From positions 1,733,829-1,797,828 of the forward strand of contig NZ_HE997181.1 in assembly GCF_000312425.1 (NCBI RefSeq): a stretch of DNA of 64,000 nucleotides, written 5' to 3'. Of this stretch, positions 8,318 through 17,007 are shown in pieces (positions within the stretch are counted from its first letter, which is position 1; each line of letters begins with the position of its first letter). The position numbers were made by a program, and so were the translations under genes. The stretch is from Reyranella massiliensis 521 (lineage in GTDB: Bacteria > Pseudomonadota > Alphaproteobacteria > Reyranellales > Reyranellaceae). The notes below the pieces were generated by a model. It saw only the letters and a list, made by a program, of their open reading frames with translations, was not told where the DNA came from and did no database searches.

Positions 8318-9787
8318 TCACGTCACCGGACGAGACTGCGGCAGGCGTTCGCGTGTGCCATAGACCGGCGGCGCGAGCTGCTCGGCGGTGCGGCCGGCCC
8401 AGTCGCGCTGGCTCACCGTTTCGAGCCGCTTGCGCTGGCCTTCGATCAGGCCCGCGGTCGCGGCTTCGACATCGACCGTGAGCACCTTGCCGTCGTGCAC
8501 CACTTGCGTGCCGTCGACATAGACGTGGCGGATGGCGCGGTCGCTCGCCGAATAGATCAAGCTGCGCACTGGCTCGTGGGCCGGCTGCATGTAGGGATGG
8601 CTCATGTCGACCAATGAGAAGTCGGCCTTGCAACCCGGCGCCAGGCGTCCGAGGTCGGGCCGGCGCAGGATCCTGGCGCCGCCGACCGTGGCCGCCTCGA
8701 AGGCATGCCGCGTCGTGCCCATCTTGTAGTTCATGGTGAAGACGCGGGCGAGGTAACAGCTCAGCCGGATCTCATCGAGCATGTTGTGCGGGAAGGTATC
8801 CGTGCCGATGCCGACGGTGATGCCCGCGTTCATGTAGCGGCCGATCGAGTTCATCACCATGCCGCGACGCGCGAACACCGTCGGGCAGTGCGCCACCGAC
8901 GCTCCCGAATCGCGCAGGCGCTCGAAGTCGTTGGCGTGCGGGTAGTGGATCTGCGGATGGTCGTTGAGGAAGATGCCGTGGCCGATGACGAGATCGGGGC
9001 CGAGCACGCCGATCGAGTCCAGCCACTCGATGGGCGTCTTGCCGTGGCGATGGACCATCTCGTGGAACTCGACGACGGCCTGGCAGGCATGTGTCTGCAT
9101 CGGCAGGCCGCGCCGCCGCGCTTCCTGCAGCGCTTCCTTGAAGAAGCCTTCCCGGCAGGTGTCGATCTGCGCCGGGCCGACCATGCCTGAGAGGCGGCCG
9201 CTCGGATGTCTGGCGGCCTCGTCGAGCGTCTTCATCGAGGCCTCGAAGGCCTTCGCGCCGGCCTTCTCGTCCCAGGCGTATTCGACGGTGTAGCCGTTCT
9301 TGGTGTACCAGACGCCTTGGCGCATCATCGGACAGACGACGGCGCGAATGCCGGTCGAGGCGAGGTCGTCGACCCAGCCGTCGCGCGCCATCGACAGGTC
9401 GGTGATGGTCGTGACGCCGCTCTTCAGCAGCTCGGACACCGCGACCTTCGACGAGGGACCGGCATCCTCGGGATTGAGACCGAAGACGGTGAGATATTCG
9501 TAGAGCGAACTTTGACCCAGCTTGTCGCTGCCATACTCCTCGGTGAGCCCCTTGTTGGCGGGCTCCGAGAAGGGATGGCTGTGGACGTTCACCAGGCCGG
9601 GAATCGCCATCATCCCCTTGCCGTCGATGGTCGTGTCGACCGGGCCCGTGTAGCCCGGGCCGATATGCGCGATCTCGTTGCCCCTGAACACGAAGTCGGC
9701 GTCTTCGAGGTAGACATGCCGCTGTTCGGCTTCGTCCCACGCAACGATATGGTCGAGGCTGGTGATCCTGGTCGTCTTCATGTTCAT
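8318..9787 (-). CDS. Amidohydrolase-family deaminase/chlorohydrolase-like enzyme
   Basis: A 489-residue metal-dependent hydrolase of the AtzA/TrzN/guanine-deaminase branch. Metal ligands are visible as HSHPF (about residue 80), THACQ, HGIFLNDH and GTDTFPHN, spread as in the family. The ring-amine deaminases and N-acetyl or chlorohydrolases of this branch act on N-heterocycles. The start may be 9787 (ATGAACATG) or 9781; the open frame runs further upstream but without a plausible start. It is transcribed away from the DapA-like gene at 9903, sharing a 115-base intergenic region, and belongs by position to the hydantoin-type island. Confidence 0.88.
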   Translation of the reverse strand: MNMKTTRITSLDHIVAWDEAEQRHVYLEDADFVFRGNEIAHIGPGYTGPVDTTIDGKGMMAIPGLVNVHSHPFSEPANKGLTEEYGSDKLGQSSLYEYLTVFGLNPEDAGPSSKVAVSELLKSGVTTITDLSMARDGWVDDLASTGIRAVVCPMMRQGVWYTKNGYTVEYAWDEKAGAKAFEASMKTLDEAARHPSGRLSGMVGPAQIDTCREGFFKEALQEARRRGLPMQTHACQAVVEFHEMVHRHGKTPIEWLDSIGVLGPDLVIGHGIFLNDHPQIHYPHANDFERLRDSGASVAHCPTVFARRGMVMNSIGRYMNAGITVGIGTDTFPHNMLDEIRLSCYLARVFTMNYKMGTTRHAFEAATVGGARILRRPDLGRLAPGCKADFSLVDMSHPYMQPAHEPVRSLIYSASDRAIRHVYVDGTQVVHDGKVLTVDVEAATAGLIEGQRKRLETVSQRDWAGRTAEQLAPPVYGTRERLPQSRPVT

Positions 9788-9902
9788 TTTTGTCCGAAAC
9801 TTGCTTCTCTTCGGGTAAGAACACTGGCCGACCCGACGATGCTCGACAAGCGCCCCACGGGTGGCATGATCGCTGCAGCAAGCGCCTCGAGGAGCGTCGA
9901 CC

Positions 9903-10859
9903 ATGTCGTCAAACAAGCTGAATGAGCAGGCAAAAGGCGTTTTCATCATCGCGGCGACGCCGTTTACCGACGATGGTGCGCTCGACCTGCAGAGCGTCGA
10001 TACGCTGACCGATTTTTATTTGGGCTGCGGCGTACATGGATTCACCCTGCTCGGGATGATGGGCGAGGCGCACAAGCTCACGGCCGAAGAATCGATCTCC
10101 GTGGTCAACCGCGTGATCGGCCGCGCGCAGGGCCGCCAGGTGATCGTCGGCGTGAGCCATGCCGGGCTTGAGAATGTGCGGCGTCTCTCGCACGAGGCGA
10201 TGATCGCAGGCGCCGCCGGCGTCATGGTAGCGCCGCCGCCGGGCCTCAAGGGCGACGAGGGCATCTACAATTACTATGCGCAGGTCTTCCAGGCGCTGGG
10301 TCCCGACATTCCGGTCGTCTACCAGGACTATCCGCAAACCACCGGCGTCTATCTGCCAGCCAACGTGTTCGAGCGTCTGGTCGACGACTTCAAGCAGCTC
10401 GTCATGCTGAAGCACGAGGATGCGCCGGGTCTCGCCAAGCTGACGCGCATTCGCGAAGGCGAGAAGAAGCCGGGCCGCCGCCGGGTCTCGATCCTGGTCG
10501 GCAATGGCGGCCTTTACTATCCGCAGGAAATGCGGCGCGGCGCCGACGGCGCCATGACGGGCTTCGCCTGGCCGGAGATGCTGGTGCAGGTCTACGACCT
10601 CTTCGCCAAGGGCAAGCCCGAGGAGGCGGAGGATCTGTTCGACATCTATCTGCCGCTCGTGCGCCACGAGGTGCAGCCGGCCATCGGCCTCGCGCTGCGC
10701 AAGGAAGTCCTGTTCCGCCGCGGCGCTATCAAGAGCCCGAAGCAGCGCGCGCCCGGCTCGTCGCTGACCGCGACCGACAAGGCCGAGCTAGACTCTCTGA
10801 TTGCGCGCCTCGAAAGGCGATTGGCTGGCGCCGGCCGTTTGCCCAAGGCGGCGGAGTAG
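9903..10859 (+). CDS. DapA/NanA-family lyase or aldolase (not DapA itself)
   Basis: A 318-residue TIM-barrel protein of the dihydrodipicolinate synthase/N-acetylneuraminate lyase family. It keeps a likely catalytic Tyr (VVYQDYPQTTG) and the Schiff-base Lys (VMLKHED). The GTTGE motif that binds pyruvate in DapA is altered to GMMGE, so lysine biosynthesis is unlikely. It is the first gene of a rightward run, five bases before the hydantoinase gene, and starts at an ATG after GAGGAG. In context it may cleave or condense a 2-keto acid made downstream of hydantoin or carbamoyl-amino acid turnover; that role is inference. Confidence 0.85.
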   Translation: MSSNKLNEQAKGVFIIAATPFTDDGALDLQSVDTLTDFYLGCGVHGFTLLGMMGEAHKLTAEESISVVNRVIGRAQGRQVIVGVSHAGLENVRRLSHEAMIAGAAGVMVAPPPGLKGDEGIYNYYAQVFQALGPDIPVVYQDYPQTTGVYLPANVFERLVDDFKQLVMLKHEDAPGLAKLTRIREGEKKPGRRRVSILVGNGGLYYPQEMRRGADGAMTGFAWPEMLVQVYDLFAKGKPEEAEDLFDIYLPLVRHEVQPAIGLALRKEVLFRRGAIKSPKQRAPGSSLTATDKAELDSLIARLERRLAGAGRLPKAAE

Positions 10860-10863
10860 GGAC

Positions 10864-12333
10864 ATGGCCGACTACGATTTGATCGTCCGCAACGCCAAGA
10901 TCGTCACCGCCGAACGCCAGATCGAGGGCGATATCGCCGTCAAGGGCGGGCAGGTCGTCGAGATCGGCCCCGACCTCAAGGGCAAGGGCACGCGCGAGAT
11001 CGACGCTGGCGGCAAGTTCGTCCTGCCGGGCGGCGTCGACAGCCATTGCCACATCGAGCAGAAGTCCGGCATGGGCGTGATGTGCGCCGACGATTTCTAC
11101 ACCGGCACCGTCTCCGCCGCCTTCGGCGGCACCACGACCGTCATTCCCTTCGCCGCCCAGCATCGCGGCATGTCGCTGCGTCAGGTGGTGAAGGACTATC
11201 ACGAGGCAGCGACGCCCAAGGCGGTGATCGACTATGCCTTCCATCTGATCGTTACCGATCCGACGGAGCAGGTGCTGGGTCAGGAACTGCCGGCGCTGAT
11301 CCGGGACGGCTACACCTCGTTCAAGATCTACATGACCTACGACGCGATGAAGGTCAGCGACTACCAGATCCTGGACATCCTGGCACTGGCCCGCCGGGAC
11401 GGCGCGCTGGTCATGGTGCACGCCGAAAACCACGACATGATCCAGTGGCTGGCGCATCACCTGATCGAGCAGGGCCATGGTGCGCCGAAGTTCCACGCCA
11501 TCGCCCATGCGCGCGTTGCCGAGGCTGAGGCGACCAATCGGGCCATTTCGCTGGCGCGTCTGGTCGATGCGCCTCTGCTGCTGGTGCACATGTCGGAGGT
11601 CGAGGCCATCGAGACCTTGCGCCAGGCCCAGAAGAAGGGGTTGAAGATCTTTGGAGAGACCTGCCCGCAGTACATCGCACTGACCGCCGACGATATGGAC
11701 AAGCCCGGCGTCGAAGGCGCCATGTGGTGCTGCAGCCCGCCGCCGCGCGATTCGGAGGCACAGGAGGCAGTCTGGGCCGCGCTGAAGGACGGCACCTTCC
11801 AGACCTTCTCGTCGGATCACGCGCCGTATCAGTTCAACGCCGGCGGCAAGATCCCCAAGGGCGACAAGACCACCTTCAAGGAAATGGCCAACGGCGTGCC
11901 GGGACTGGAAATCCGCCTGCCCATCCTCTTCTCGGAGGGCGTGCAGAAGGGCCGCATCACCCTGCAGCAGTTCGTGGCGCTGACCTCGGCCAACCACGCC
12001 AAGCTCTACGGCCTCTATCCGCGCAAGGGCACCATCGCCGTTGGCTCCGACGCCGACTTCGCCATCTGGGACGCCGACAAGGATGTCACGGTCCGCTGGA
12101 AGGACCTGCACGACAATGTCGGCTACAGCCCTTACGAAGGCCGCCAGCTCAAGGGCTGGCCGATCACGGTGGTGAGCCGCGGCCGGGTCGTGGTCGAGGA
12201 CGGCAAGCTCAACGCCGAGCGCGGCTCCGGGCAGTTCCTGCCCTGCGCGTCGCCCGATTCCGCCAAGCCGCAGGGCCAGACCGCGCCCGAACTGCAGGCC
12301 ATGTCCCGCTTCGGCCTGAAGCCACTGTTTTAG
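10864..12333 (+). CDS. hydA: D-hydantoinase/dihydropyrimidinase
   Basis: A 489-residue cyclic amidohydrolase that opens hydantoin or dihydropyrimidine rings to N-carbamoyl amino acids. The first two metal ligands are His61 and His63 (DSHCHIEQ), the carboxylated bridging Lys is Lys154 in SFKIYMTYD, and VMVHAEN, LLLVHMSE and FSSDHAPY provide the remaining ligands. The ATG at 10864 lies four bases after the preceding stop, showing operon coupling. The carbamoylase follows 13 bases after the stop. The HCHIEQKSGMG active-site wording differs from the HTHLEMP-like wording of classical hydantoinases, so substrate preference may differ. Confidence 0.92.
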   Translation: MADYDLIVRNAKIVTAERQIEGDIAVKGGQVVEIGPDLKGKGTREIDAGGKFVLPGGVDSHCHIEQKSGMGVMCADDFYTGTVSAAFGGTTTVIPFAAQHRGMSLRQVVKDYHEAATPKAVIDYAFHLIVTDPTEQVLGQELPALIRDGYTSFKIYMTYDAMKVSDYQILDILALARRDGALVMVHAENHDMIQWLAHHLIEQGHGAPKFHAIAHARVAEAEATNRAISLARLVDAPLLLVHMSEVEAIETLRQAQKKGLKIFGETCPQYIALTADDMDKPGVEGAMWCCSPPPRDSEAQEAVWAALKDGTFQTFSSDHAPYQFNAGGKIPKGDKTTFKEMANGVPGLEIRLPILFSEGVQKGRITLQQFVALTSANHAKLYGLYPRKGTIAVGSDADFAIWDADKDVTVRWKDLHDNVGYSPYEGRQLKGWPITVVSRGRVVVEDGKLNAERGSGQFLPCASPDSAKPQGQTAPELQAMSRFGLKPLF

Positions 12334-12346
12334 AGGAGAGAAGAAC

Positions 12347-13297
12347 GTGTCCCGTCGTCTGAAGGTCTCGTCCGCCCAGCTCGGGCCGATCCATCGCGCC
12401 GACAGCCGCGCGAGCGTGGTCAAGCGCATGATGGAGATGCTGAAGGAGGCCGACAGCCGCGGCTCGAAGTTCGTGGTGTTTCCGGAACTGGCGCTTACGA
12501 CCTTCTTCCCGCGTTACTGGATGGAAGACCCGAACGAAGTCGAGAAGTACTTCGAGAGCCAGATGCCGAGTCCGGAGACCTTGCCGCTGTTCGAGCTGGC
12601 GCGCTCCAAGGGCATCGGCTTCTACCTGGGCTATGCCGAGCGCACCGAGGAGGGCGGCAAGCCGCACCACTTCAACACCTCGATCCTGGTCGGGCCCGAT
12701 GGCCGGCTGGTCGGCAAGTACCGCAAGGTCCATCTGCCGGGCCACGACGATCATCGTCCGAACGTGCCGTACCAACATCTCGAGAAGAAATACTTCGAGG
12801 TCGGCGATTTCGGCTTCAACGTCTGGAAGATGTTCAAGGAAGACGTGATCGTCGGCCAGTGCATCTGCAACGACCGGCGCTGGCCCGAGACGTTCCGCGT
12901 CATGGGTCTGAAGGGCGCCGAGATGGTTGTGCTGGGGTACAACACGCCGAGCGACAACGTCTATGCGCCGCACGAACCGCCGTATCTGCGCGTGTTCCAC
13001 CACATGCTGTCGCTGCAGGCCGCGGCCTACCAGAACGGCATCTGGGTCGTGGCCACCGCCAAGGCCGGCAAGGAAGACGGCTTCTGGCTGCACGGCGGCT
13101 CCGTGATCGTGGCGCCGACCGGCGAGGTCGTTGCCAAGGGCACGACCGAGGAGGACGAGGTCATCTCCTACGACTGCGACCTTGCGCTCGGCGAGTACAT
13201 CCGCAACACCACCTTCAACTTCGCCAAGCACCGCCGGCCGGAGCACTACAAGCTCATTGCCGAACGAGCCGGCGTCAAAGTGGAGCCGAGCAACTGA
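12347..13297 (+). CDS. N-carbamoyl-D-amino-acid hydrolase (nitrilase superfamily)
   Basis: A 316-residue cytoplasmic amidase that hydrolyses N-carbamoyl-D-amino acids to the D-amino acid, CO2 and ammonia. The Glu-Lys-Cys triad is visible: Glu47 in FPELAL, Lys127 in KYRKVHLPG and Cys174 in ICNDRRWPE. The block before the cysteine and the NDRRWPE signature match D-carbamoylases. The start is GTG at 12347 with GAGGAGAG eight or nine bases before it; length fits the family. It follows the hydantoinase directly, as in known hydantoin-utilisation operons, so the pair should convert hydantoins to D-amino acids. Confidence 0.9.
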   Translation: MSRRLKVSSAQLGPIHRADSRASVVKRMMEMLKEADSRGSKFVVFPELALTTFFPRYWMEDPNEVEKYFESQMPSPETLPLFELARSKGIGFYLGYAERTEEGGKPHHFNTSILVGPDGRLVGKYRKVHLPGHDDHRPNVPYQHLEKKYFEVGDFGFNVWKMFKEDVIVGQCICNDRRWPETFRVMGLKGAEMVVLGYNTPSDNVYAPHEPPYLRVFHHMLSLQAAAYQNGIWVVATAKAGKEDGFWLHGGSVIVAPTGEVVAKGTTEEDEVISYDCDLALGEYIRNTTFNFAKHRRPEHYKLIAERAGVKVEPSN

Positions 13298-13298
13298 C

Positions 13299-13925
13299 AT
13301 GCAATACGCCGCCGCCGACGTGAACCACCACGACCGCTACAAGATCCTGACTGCCTTCGTGCTGCCGCGTCCCATCGCCTGGGTGACGACGCTTGGGCCG
13401 ACCGGCGTCGTCAATGCAGCACCCTTCAGCTTCTTCAATGTCTTCGCCGAAGACCCGCCGCTCTGCATGTTCGCCATCAACAAGCGGCCCGACGGGCGGA
13501 TCAAGGACACCTGGACCAACATCGAGCGCACGGGCGAATTCGTCGTCAACCTGACCGACGAGCCGCTGGCGCGCGTGATGCACGATTCGAGCGGTGACTT
13601 CCCGCCGAACGTCGGCGAGCCCGACTATCTCGGCCTGAAGCTCGCGCCGTCGGTCGACATCAAGGTGCCGCGGCTGGCCGATGCGCCGTGGTCGATGGAG
13701 TGCAAGACCTGGCAGGTCATCAACGTCAAGGACGACCGCCAGCTTGTGATCGGCGAGGGGCTGCGCTTCCACATCCGCGATGAGCTGTGGGACCCCAAGG
13801 CAATGCGCGTCCATATGGACAAGTACCATCCGGTCGGCCGCATGTTCGCCGACCGCTACTGCCGCACCGACGACCGGATGGAGTTCCCCGCGGCGCCGGT
13901 CGTGAAGGCCGAGGCGGCGGAGTAG
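13299..13925 (+). CDS. Flavin-reductase-like FMN-binding split-barrel protein
   Basis: A 208-residue protein of the flavin reductase-like domain family. The usual N-terminal block is present (VLPRPIAWVTT, then NAAPFSFFNVFAEDPP), followed by TWTNIERTGEFVVNL. The ATG at 13299 is two bases after the carbamoylase stop, so it is translationally coupled to the hydantoin genes. Family members either supply reduced FMN to a monooxygenase or act alone as flavin oxidoreductases. No monooxygenase component is encoded nearby, so its partner is unknown. The position makes it a probable member of the pathway. Confidence 0.88.
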   Translation: MQYAAADVNHHDRYKILTAFVLPRPIAWVTTLGPTGVVNAAPFSFFNVFAEDPPLCMFAINKRPDGRIKDTWTNIERTGEFVVNLTDEPLARVMHDSSGDFPPNVGEPDYLGLKLAPSVDIKVPRLADAPWSMECKTWQVINVKDDRQLVIGEGLRFHIRDELWDPKAMRVHMDKYHPVGRMFADRYCRTDDRMEFPAAPVVKAEAAE

Positions 13926-13928
13926 GGG

Positions 13929-14603
13929 TCAGCCCCAGGCCAGCCTGGCTCGCCCGATCGCCATCGAGACGGCAGCCTGGCTGGGCTCGACGACGGGGAG
14001 GCCGACATGGCGCTGCAGCCGGTCGCGGTAGCGCGCCATGCCGGCGCAGCCCATGATCAGCACGTCGGCGCCGTCCTCGTCGCGCAATTCGGCAGCGACC
14101 TCGGCCATGCGGCTGAAGGTGCGCGCCTCGTCGCTGAGTTCGACGACGCCGAGCCCGATGGCGCGGTCGCCGGCCATGCGGTCGTTCAGCCCCATCTGTC
14201 CGACATAGCGCAGGTGGCGTGGGATCGATTTGCGCAGGATGGAGATCACGCCGAAACGCTGGCCGAGCGTTAGCGCGGTCAGGATGCCGCACTCGGCGAT
14301 GCCCAGGACCGGCTTCAACGTCAGTTCGCGGGCGGCATGCAGGCCCGGGTCGGAATAGCAGGCGATGACGAAGGCCGAGCAGTCGTTGTCGCGCTTCCTG
14401 ACCATCGCACCGATCGGGCCGACGACCTGTTCGGCATGCGCCTGGCTTTCGATGCCGGGCGGACCCTCCTTCAGGGTGACGCACTCGATGACGGGGCCGC
14501 CATTGATGCGCAACGGGTCCATCGCGACATCGATGCCTTTGGTCACGGCTTCGGTGGAGTTCGGGTTGATGACCAGGATACGGTCGGGTTTCGGCTCGGG
14601 CAT
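13929..14603 (-). CDS. Asp/Glu/hydantoin racemase-family protein
   Basis: A 224-residue cofactor-independent racemase of the hydantoin racemase branch. The fold starts ILVINPNST, which binds the substrate carboxylate or ring. Two catalytic cysteines are visible, Cys82 in IACYSDPG and Cys186 in IMGCAGM, in the spacing expected for a two-base mechanism. The gene is convergent with the operon at 9903-13925, with three bases between stops. An upstream TTG exists, but the ATG at 14603 fits the family start. Racemisation of hydantoins would let the D-specific enzymes use both isomers; other products of this family are decarboxylases or isomerases. Confidence 0.85.
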   Translation of the reverse strand: MPEPKPDRILVINPNSTEAVTKGIDVAMDPLRINGGPVIECVTLKEGPPGIESQAHAEQVVGPIGAMVRKRDNDCSAFVIACYSDPGLHAARELTLKPVLGIAECGILTALTLGQRFGVISILRKSIPRHLRYVGQMGLNDRMAGDRAIGLGVVELSDEARTFSRMAEVAAELRDEDGADVLIMGCAGMARYRDRLQRHVGLPVVEPSQAAVSMAIGRARLAWG

Positions 14604-14656
14604 GTCGCCGAAGATGGCCTCTAAATTGCTATTCAACAATGGCTGATCTAACGTCG

Positions 14657-14687
14657 CGGCCTGGGGAAAATGGGCCGGAAATGGCCC
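14657..14687 (+). promoter_or_regulatory. Possible alternative hairpins in the ABC importer leader
   Basis: Two stems share bases and cannot form together: CGGCC (14657-14661) with GGCCG (14673-14677), and GGGCC (14672-14676) with GGCCC (14683-14687). They lie 25 to 55 bases before the binding-protein start. The stems are short, so a regulatory role is only a suggestion. Confidence 0.25.
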
Positions 14688-14712
14688 GAGGAAAAGGGAA
14701 GGAAGGCTTCAA

Positions 14713-15564
14713 ATGTTGCATCGCCGTCTGGTCGCGTTCACCGTTGCTGCGCTGATCGCTGCAAGCCCTTCGCTGGCGCAGGACAAGAAGCCGCCGCTGC
14801 GCACCGGCGTCGACGGGACCTTCGCCCCGCACGCCATGCCCAAGCTGGGCGGCGGCGTCGAAGGGTTCCAGATCGACCTGTTCAACGAGGTCGCCCGGCG
14901 CATGAAGCGCGAGATCGTCATCGACGCCGTGAGCTTCTCGACCCTGATCCCGGGCATGCAGGCCGGCCGCTACGACTTCATCGCCGCGCCGACCACCGTG
15001 ACCAAGGAGCGGGCCGAGAACATGCTGTTCACGGCGGGCTACATCTGGACCTCCTTCCAGTTCGGCATCAAGAAGGGCAGCGCGCCGATCAAGGGCTGGG
15101 AAGACCTCAAGGGCAAGGCCGTCGCCGTCAACAAGGGCACGCCCTACGAGAAGCTCGCCAAGGAGATGGGCGAGAAGCACGGCTTCACCGTGCAGGTCTA
15201 CGACACCCAGCCGGACGCCACGCAGGCCGTGCTGTCGGGCCGCGCCTACGCCACCCTGGGCGGCAACACCACGATCGTCTATGCCGCGTCGAAGAACCCG
15301 CAGTTCATTGCCGACCTCGAGCTCAAGGAGACGCGCGCACACTGGGCCGCGCCCGTACCGAAGAACAATCCGCAGCTTCGCGCCGAGCTGCAGGATGCAC
15401 TCGATTGCATGAAGAAGGACGGCACCATCGCCAAGCTGTCCGAGAAGTGGTTCGGCAAGAAGCCCGACGCCGACGACCTCGCCGTGGTGATCACGCCTGG
15501 CTACGGCGTGCCGGGCATGCCGGGTTACGATCCCACGCCCCACGAACTGAAGTGCGGTAGCTGA
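14713..15564 (+). CDS. Amino-acid ABC importer, periplasmic binding protein (family 3)
   Basis: A 283-residue secreted receptor with a Sec signal peptide (basic start, hydrophobic core, cleavage near SLA-Q23). The mature protein shows the family 3 SBP pattern: the GVDGTFAPHAMP opening, FQIDLFNEVARRM, LIPGMQAGRYDFIAAP and a late DGTIAKLSEKWFGK. These proteins deliver polar amino acids or related acids to an inner-membrane permease. It is the first gene of a four-gene importer that ends at 17673, with a strong AAGGAAGG ribosome site. Its place beside the hydantoin genes suggests a cyclic ureide, carbamoyl-amino acid or amino acid as cargo. Confidence 0.92.
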   Translation: MLHRRLVAFTVAALIAASPSLAQDKKPPLRTGVDGTFAPHAMPKLGGGVEGFQIDLFNEVARRMKREIVIDAVSFSTLIPGMQAGRYDFIAAPTTVTKERAENMLFTAGYIWTSFQFGIKKGSAPIKGWEDLKGKAVAVNKGTPYEKLAKEMGEKHGFTVQVYDTQPDATQAVLSGRAYATLGGNTTIVYAASKNPQFIADLELKETRAHWAAPVPKNNPQLRAELQDALDCMKKDGTIAKLSEKWFGKKPDADDLAVVITPGYGVPGMPGYDPTPHELKCGS

Positions 15565-15573
15565 TCAGGGACA

Positions 15574-16317
15574 ATGGTCCAAAAGCACATCGTAGAAGCT
15601 CGTGGCATCCACAAACATTTCGGCCCCCTTCATGTCCTGAAGGGGGTCGATCTCCAGGTGGATGAACGCGAGCTGGTGTTCGTCATCGGACCGTCGGGCT
15701 CGGGCAAGTCGACTTTGCTCCGCTGCCTCAACCGGCTTGAGGAGCCTTCCTCCGGTTCGGTGGTGGTCGACGGCATCGACATGCTCGACCCCAGGACCGA
15801 TATCAACCATGCCCGCCAGCGGATCGGCATGGTTTTCCAATCGTTCAATCTCTATCCACACATGACGGCGCTGGGCAACGTGACCCTGGCGCTGCGCAAG
15901 GTGGCGGGCAAGAGCCGAGCCGAAGCCGATGCGCTCGGGCGCCAGGCGCTGGAGCGGGTCGGGCTCGCCGACCGCGCCGACCATACGCCGGGCCAGCTCT
16001 CCGGGGGCCAACAGCAGCGGGTCGCCATCGCGCGCTCCATTGCGCTGGAGCCGCGGGTCATGCTGTTCGACGAGCCGACCAGCGCGCTCGATCCCGAACT
16101 GGTGGGCTCGGTGCTGGAGGTCATGCGGTCGTTGCGCGAGACGGGCATGACCATGATCGTCGTCAGCCACGAGATGGGCTTTGCCCGCAACGCCGCCGAT
16201 CGCGTGGTGTTCATGGACGACGGCCTGATCGTGGAGCAGGGGCCGCCGGCCGCCATCTTCGAGAGCCCGACCCACGAGCGCACGCGGGCGTTCATCGGGC
16301 AGATCCAGAGACACTGA
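15574..16317 (+). CDS. Amino-acid ABC importer, ATP-binding protein
   Basis: A 247-residue ATPase of the GlnQ/HisP type that powers uptake at the inner membrane. All nucleotide motifs are intact: Walker [10 protein letters not shown] at about residues 39-47, Q-loop in [18 protein letters not shown], signature [14 protein letters not shown], Walker [14 protein letters not shown] and the H-loop in IVVSHEM. It starts 10 bases after the binding-protein stop, and its own stop overlaps the first permease start by one base (TGATG), so the genes are translationally coupled. Confidence 0.94.
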   Translation: MVQKHIVEARGIHKHFGPLHVLKGVDLQVDERELVFVIGPSGSGKSTLLRCLNRLEEPSSGSVVVDGIDMLDPRTDINHARQRIGMVFQSFNLYPHMTALGNVTLALRKVAGKSRAEADALGRQALERVGLADRADHTPGQLSGGQQQRVAIARSIALEPRVMLFDEPTSALDPELVGSVLEVMRSLRETGMTMIVVSHEMGFARNAADRVVFMDDGLIVEQGPPAAIFESPTHERTRAFIGQIQRH

Positions 16318-16997
16318 TGAGTGGTTGGGACCGTTTCGTCGAGACCTTCTTCAACGCGAAGGTCATGGCGAAGTATCTGCCGGACATCCTGTCGGGAATG
16401 GTGGTCACGATCGAGCTCGCGCTCCTGATCGTCGTCACCGGCCTCGCGGCGGGCCTGGCGCTTGCGCTGTTGCGTTCGCTCGGCATCCGGCCGCTGAACT
16501 GGCTGATCATCTTCATCGTCGACCTGTTCCGCTCGCTGCCGCCGTTGGTGATCATCGTCCTGATGTATTTCGGGCTGCCCTATGCCGGGCCGTCGCCGTC
16601 GGGCTTCGTCTCGACCTGGCTGTCGCTCGCCCTGGTGCTGATGGCCTTCTCCGAGGAGATCTTCTGGGCCGGCATCACGTCGATCCATCGCGGCCAGTGG
16701 GAGGCCTCGCGCTCGACCGGGCTGTCCTACGGCCAGACCCTGTTCAACGTGATCCTGCCGCAGGCCTTTCGCCTCACGATCCCGCCGCTCACCAACCGCA
16801 CCATCGCCATCACCAAGGGCACGGCGCTGGGCACGGTCGTGGCCGTTACCGAGATCCTGGGGCAGGCGAGTTCGGCCGTGTCGAATTCCTACAATCCGTC
16901 GCCGCTGATGATGGGAGCCGCGGCCTATATCGTGCTGTTCTTCCCGGTGGTCGTTGCCGCCCGCTGGATCGAAACCAAGTTCGCCTGGAAGCGGTGA
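16317..16997 (+). CDS. Amino-acid ABC importer, permease 1
   Basis: A 226-residue inner-membrane subunit of the HisMQ type. Hydrophobic segments alternate with loops, and the cytoplasmic EAA loop that docks the ATPase is visible as EASRSTGLSYGQTLFNVILPQAFR. RSLPPLVIIVLMYFGLP precedes it, as usual. The start overlaps the ATPase stop by one base and permease 2 begins 11 bases after its stop. Two permease genes with one ATPase and one receptor make a complete heterodimeric importer. Confidence 0.93.
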   Translation: MSGWDRFVETFFNAKVMAKYLPDILSGMVVTIELALLIVVTGLAAGLALALLRSLGIRPLNWLIIFIVDLFRSLPPLVIIVLMYFGLPYAGPSPSGFVSTWLSLALVLMAFSEEIFWAGITSIHRGQWEASRSTGLSYGQTLFNVILPQAFRLTIPPLTNRTIAITKGTALGTVVAVTEILGQASSAVSNSYNPSPLMMGAAAYIVLFFPVVVAARWIETKFAWKR

Positions 16998-17007
16998 GGG
17001 CGACGCG

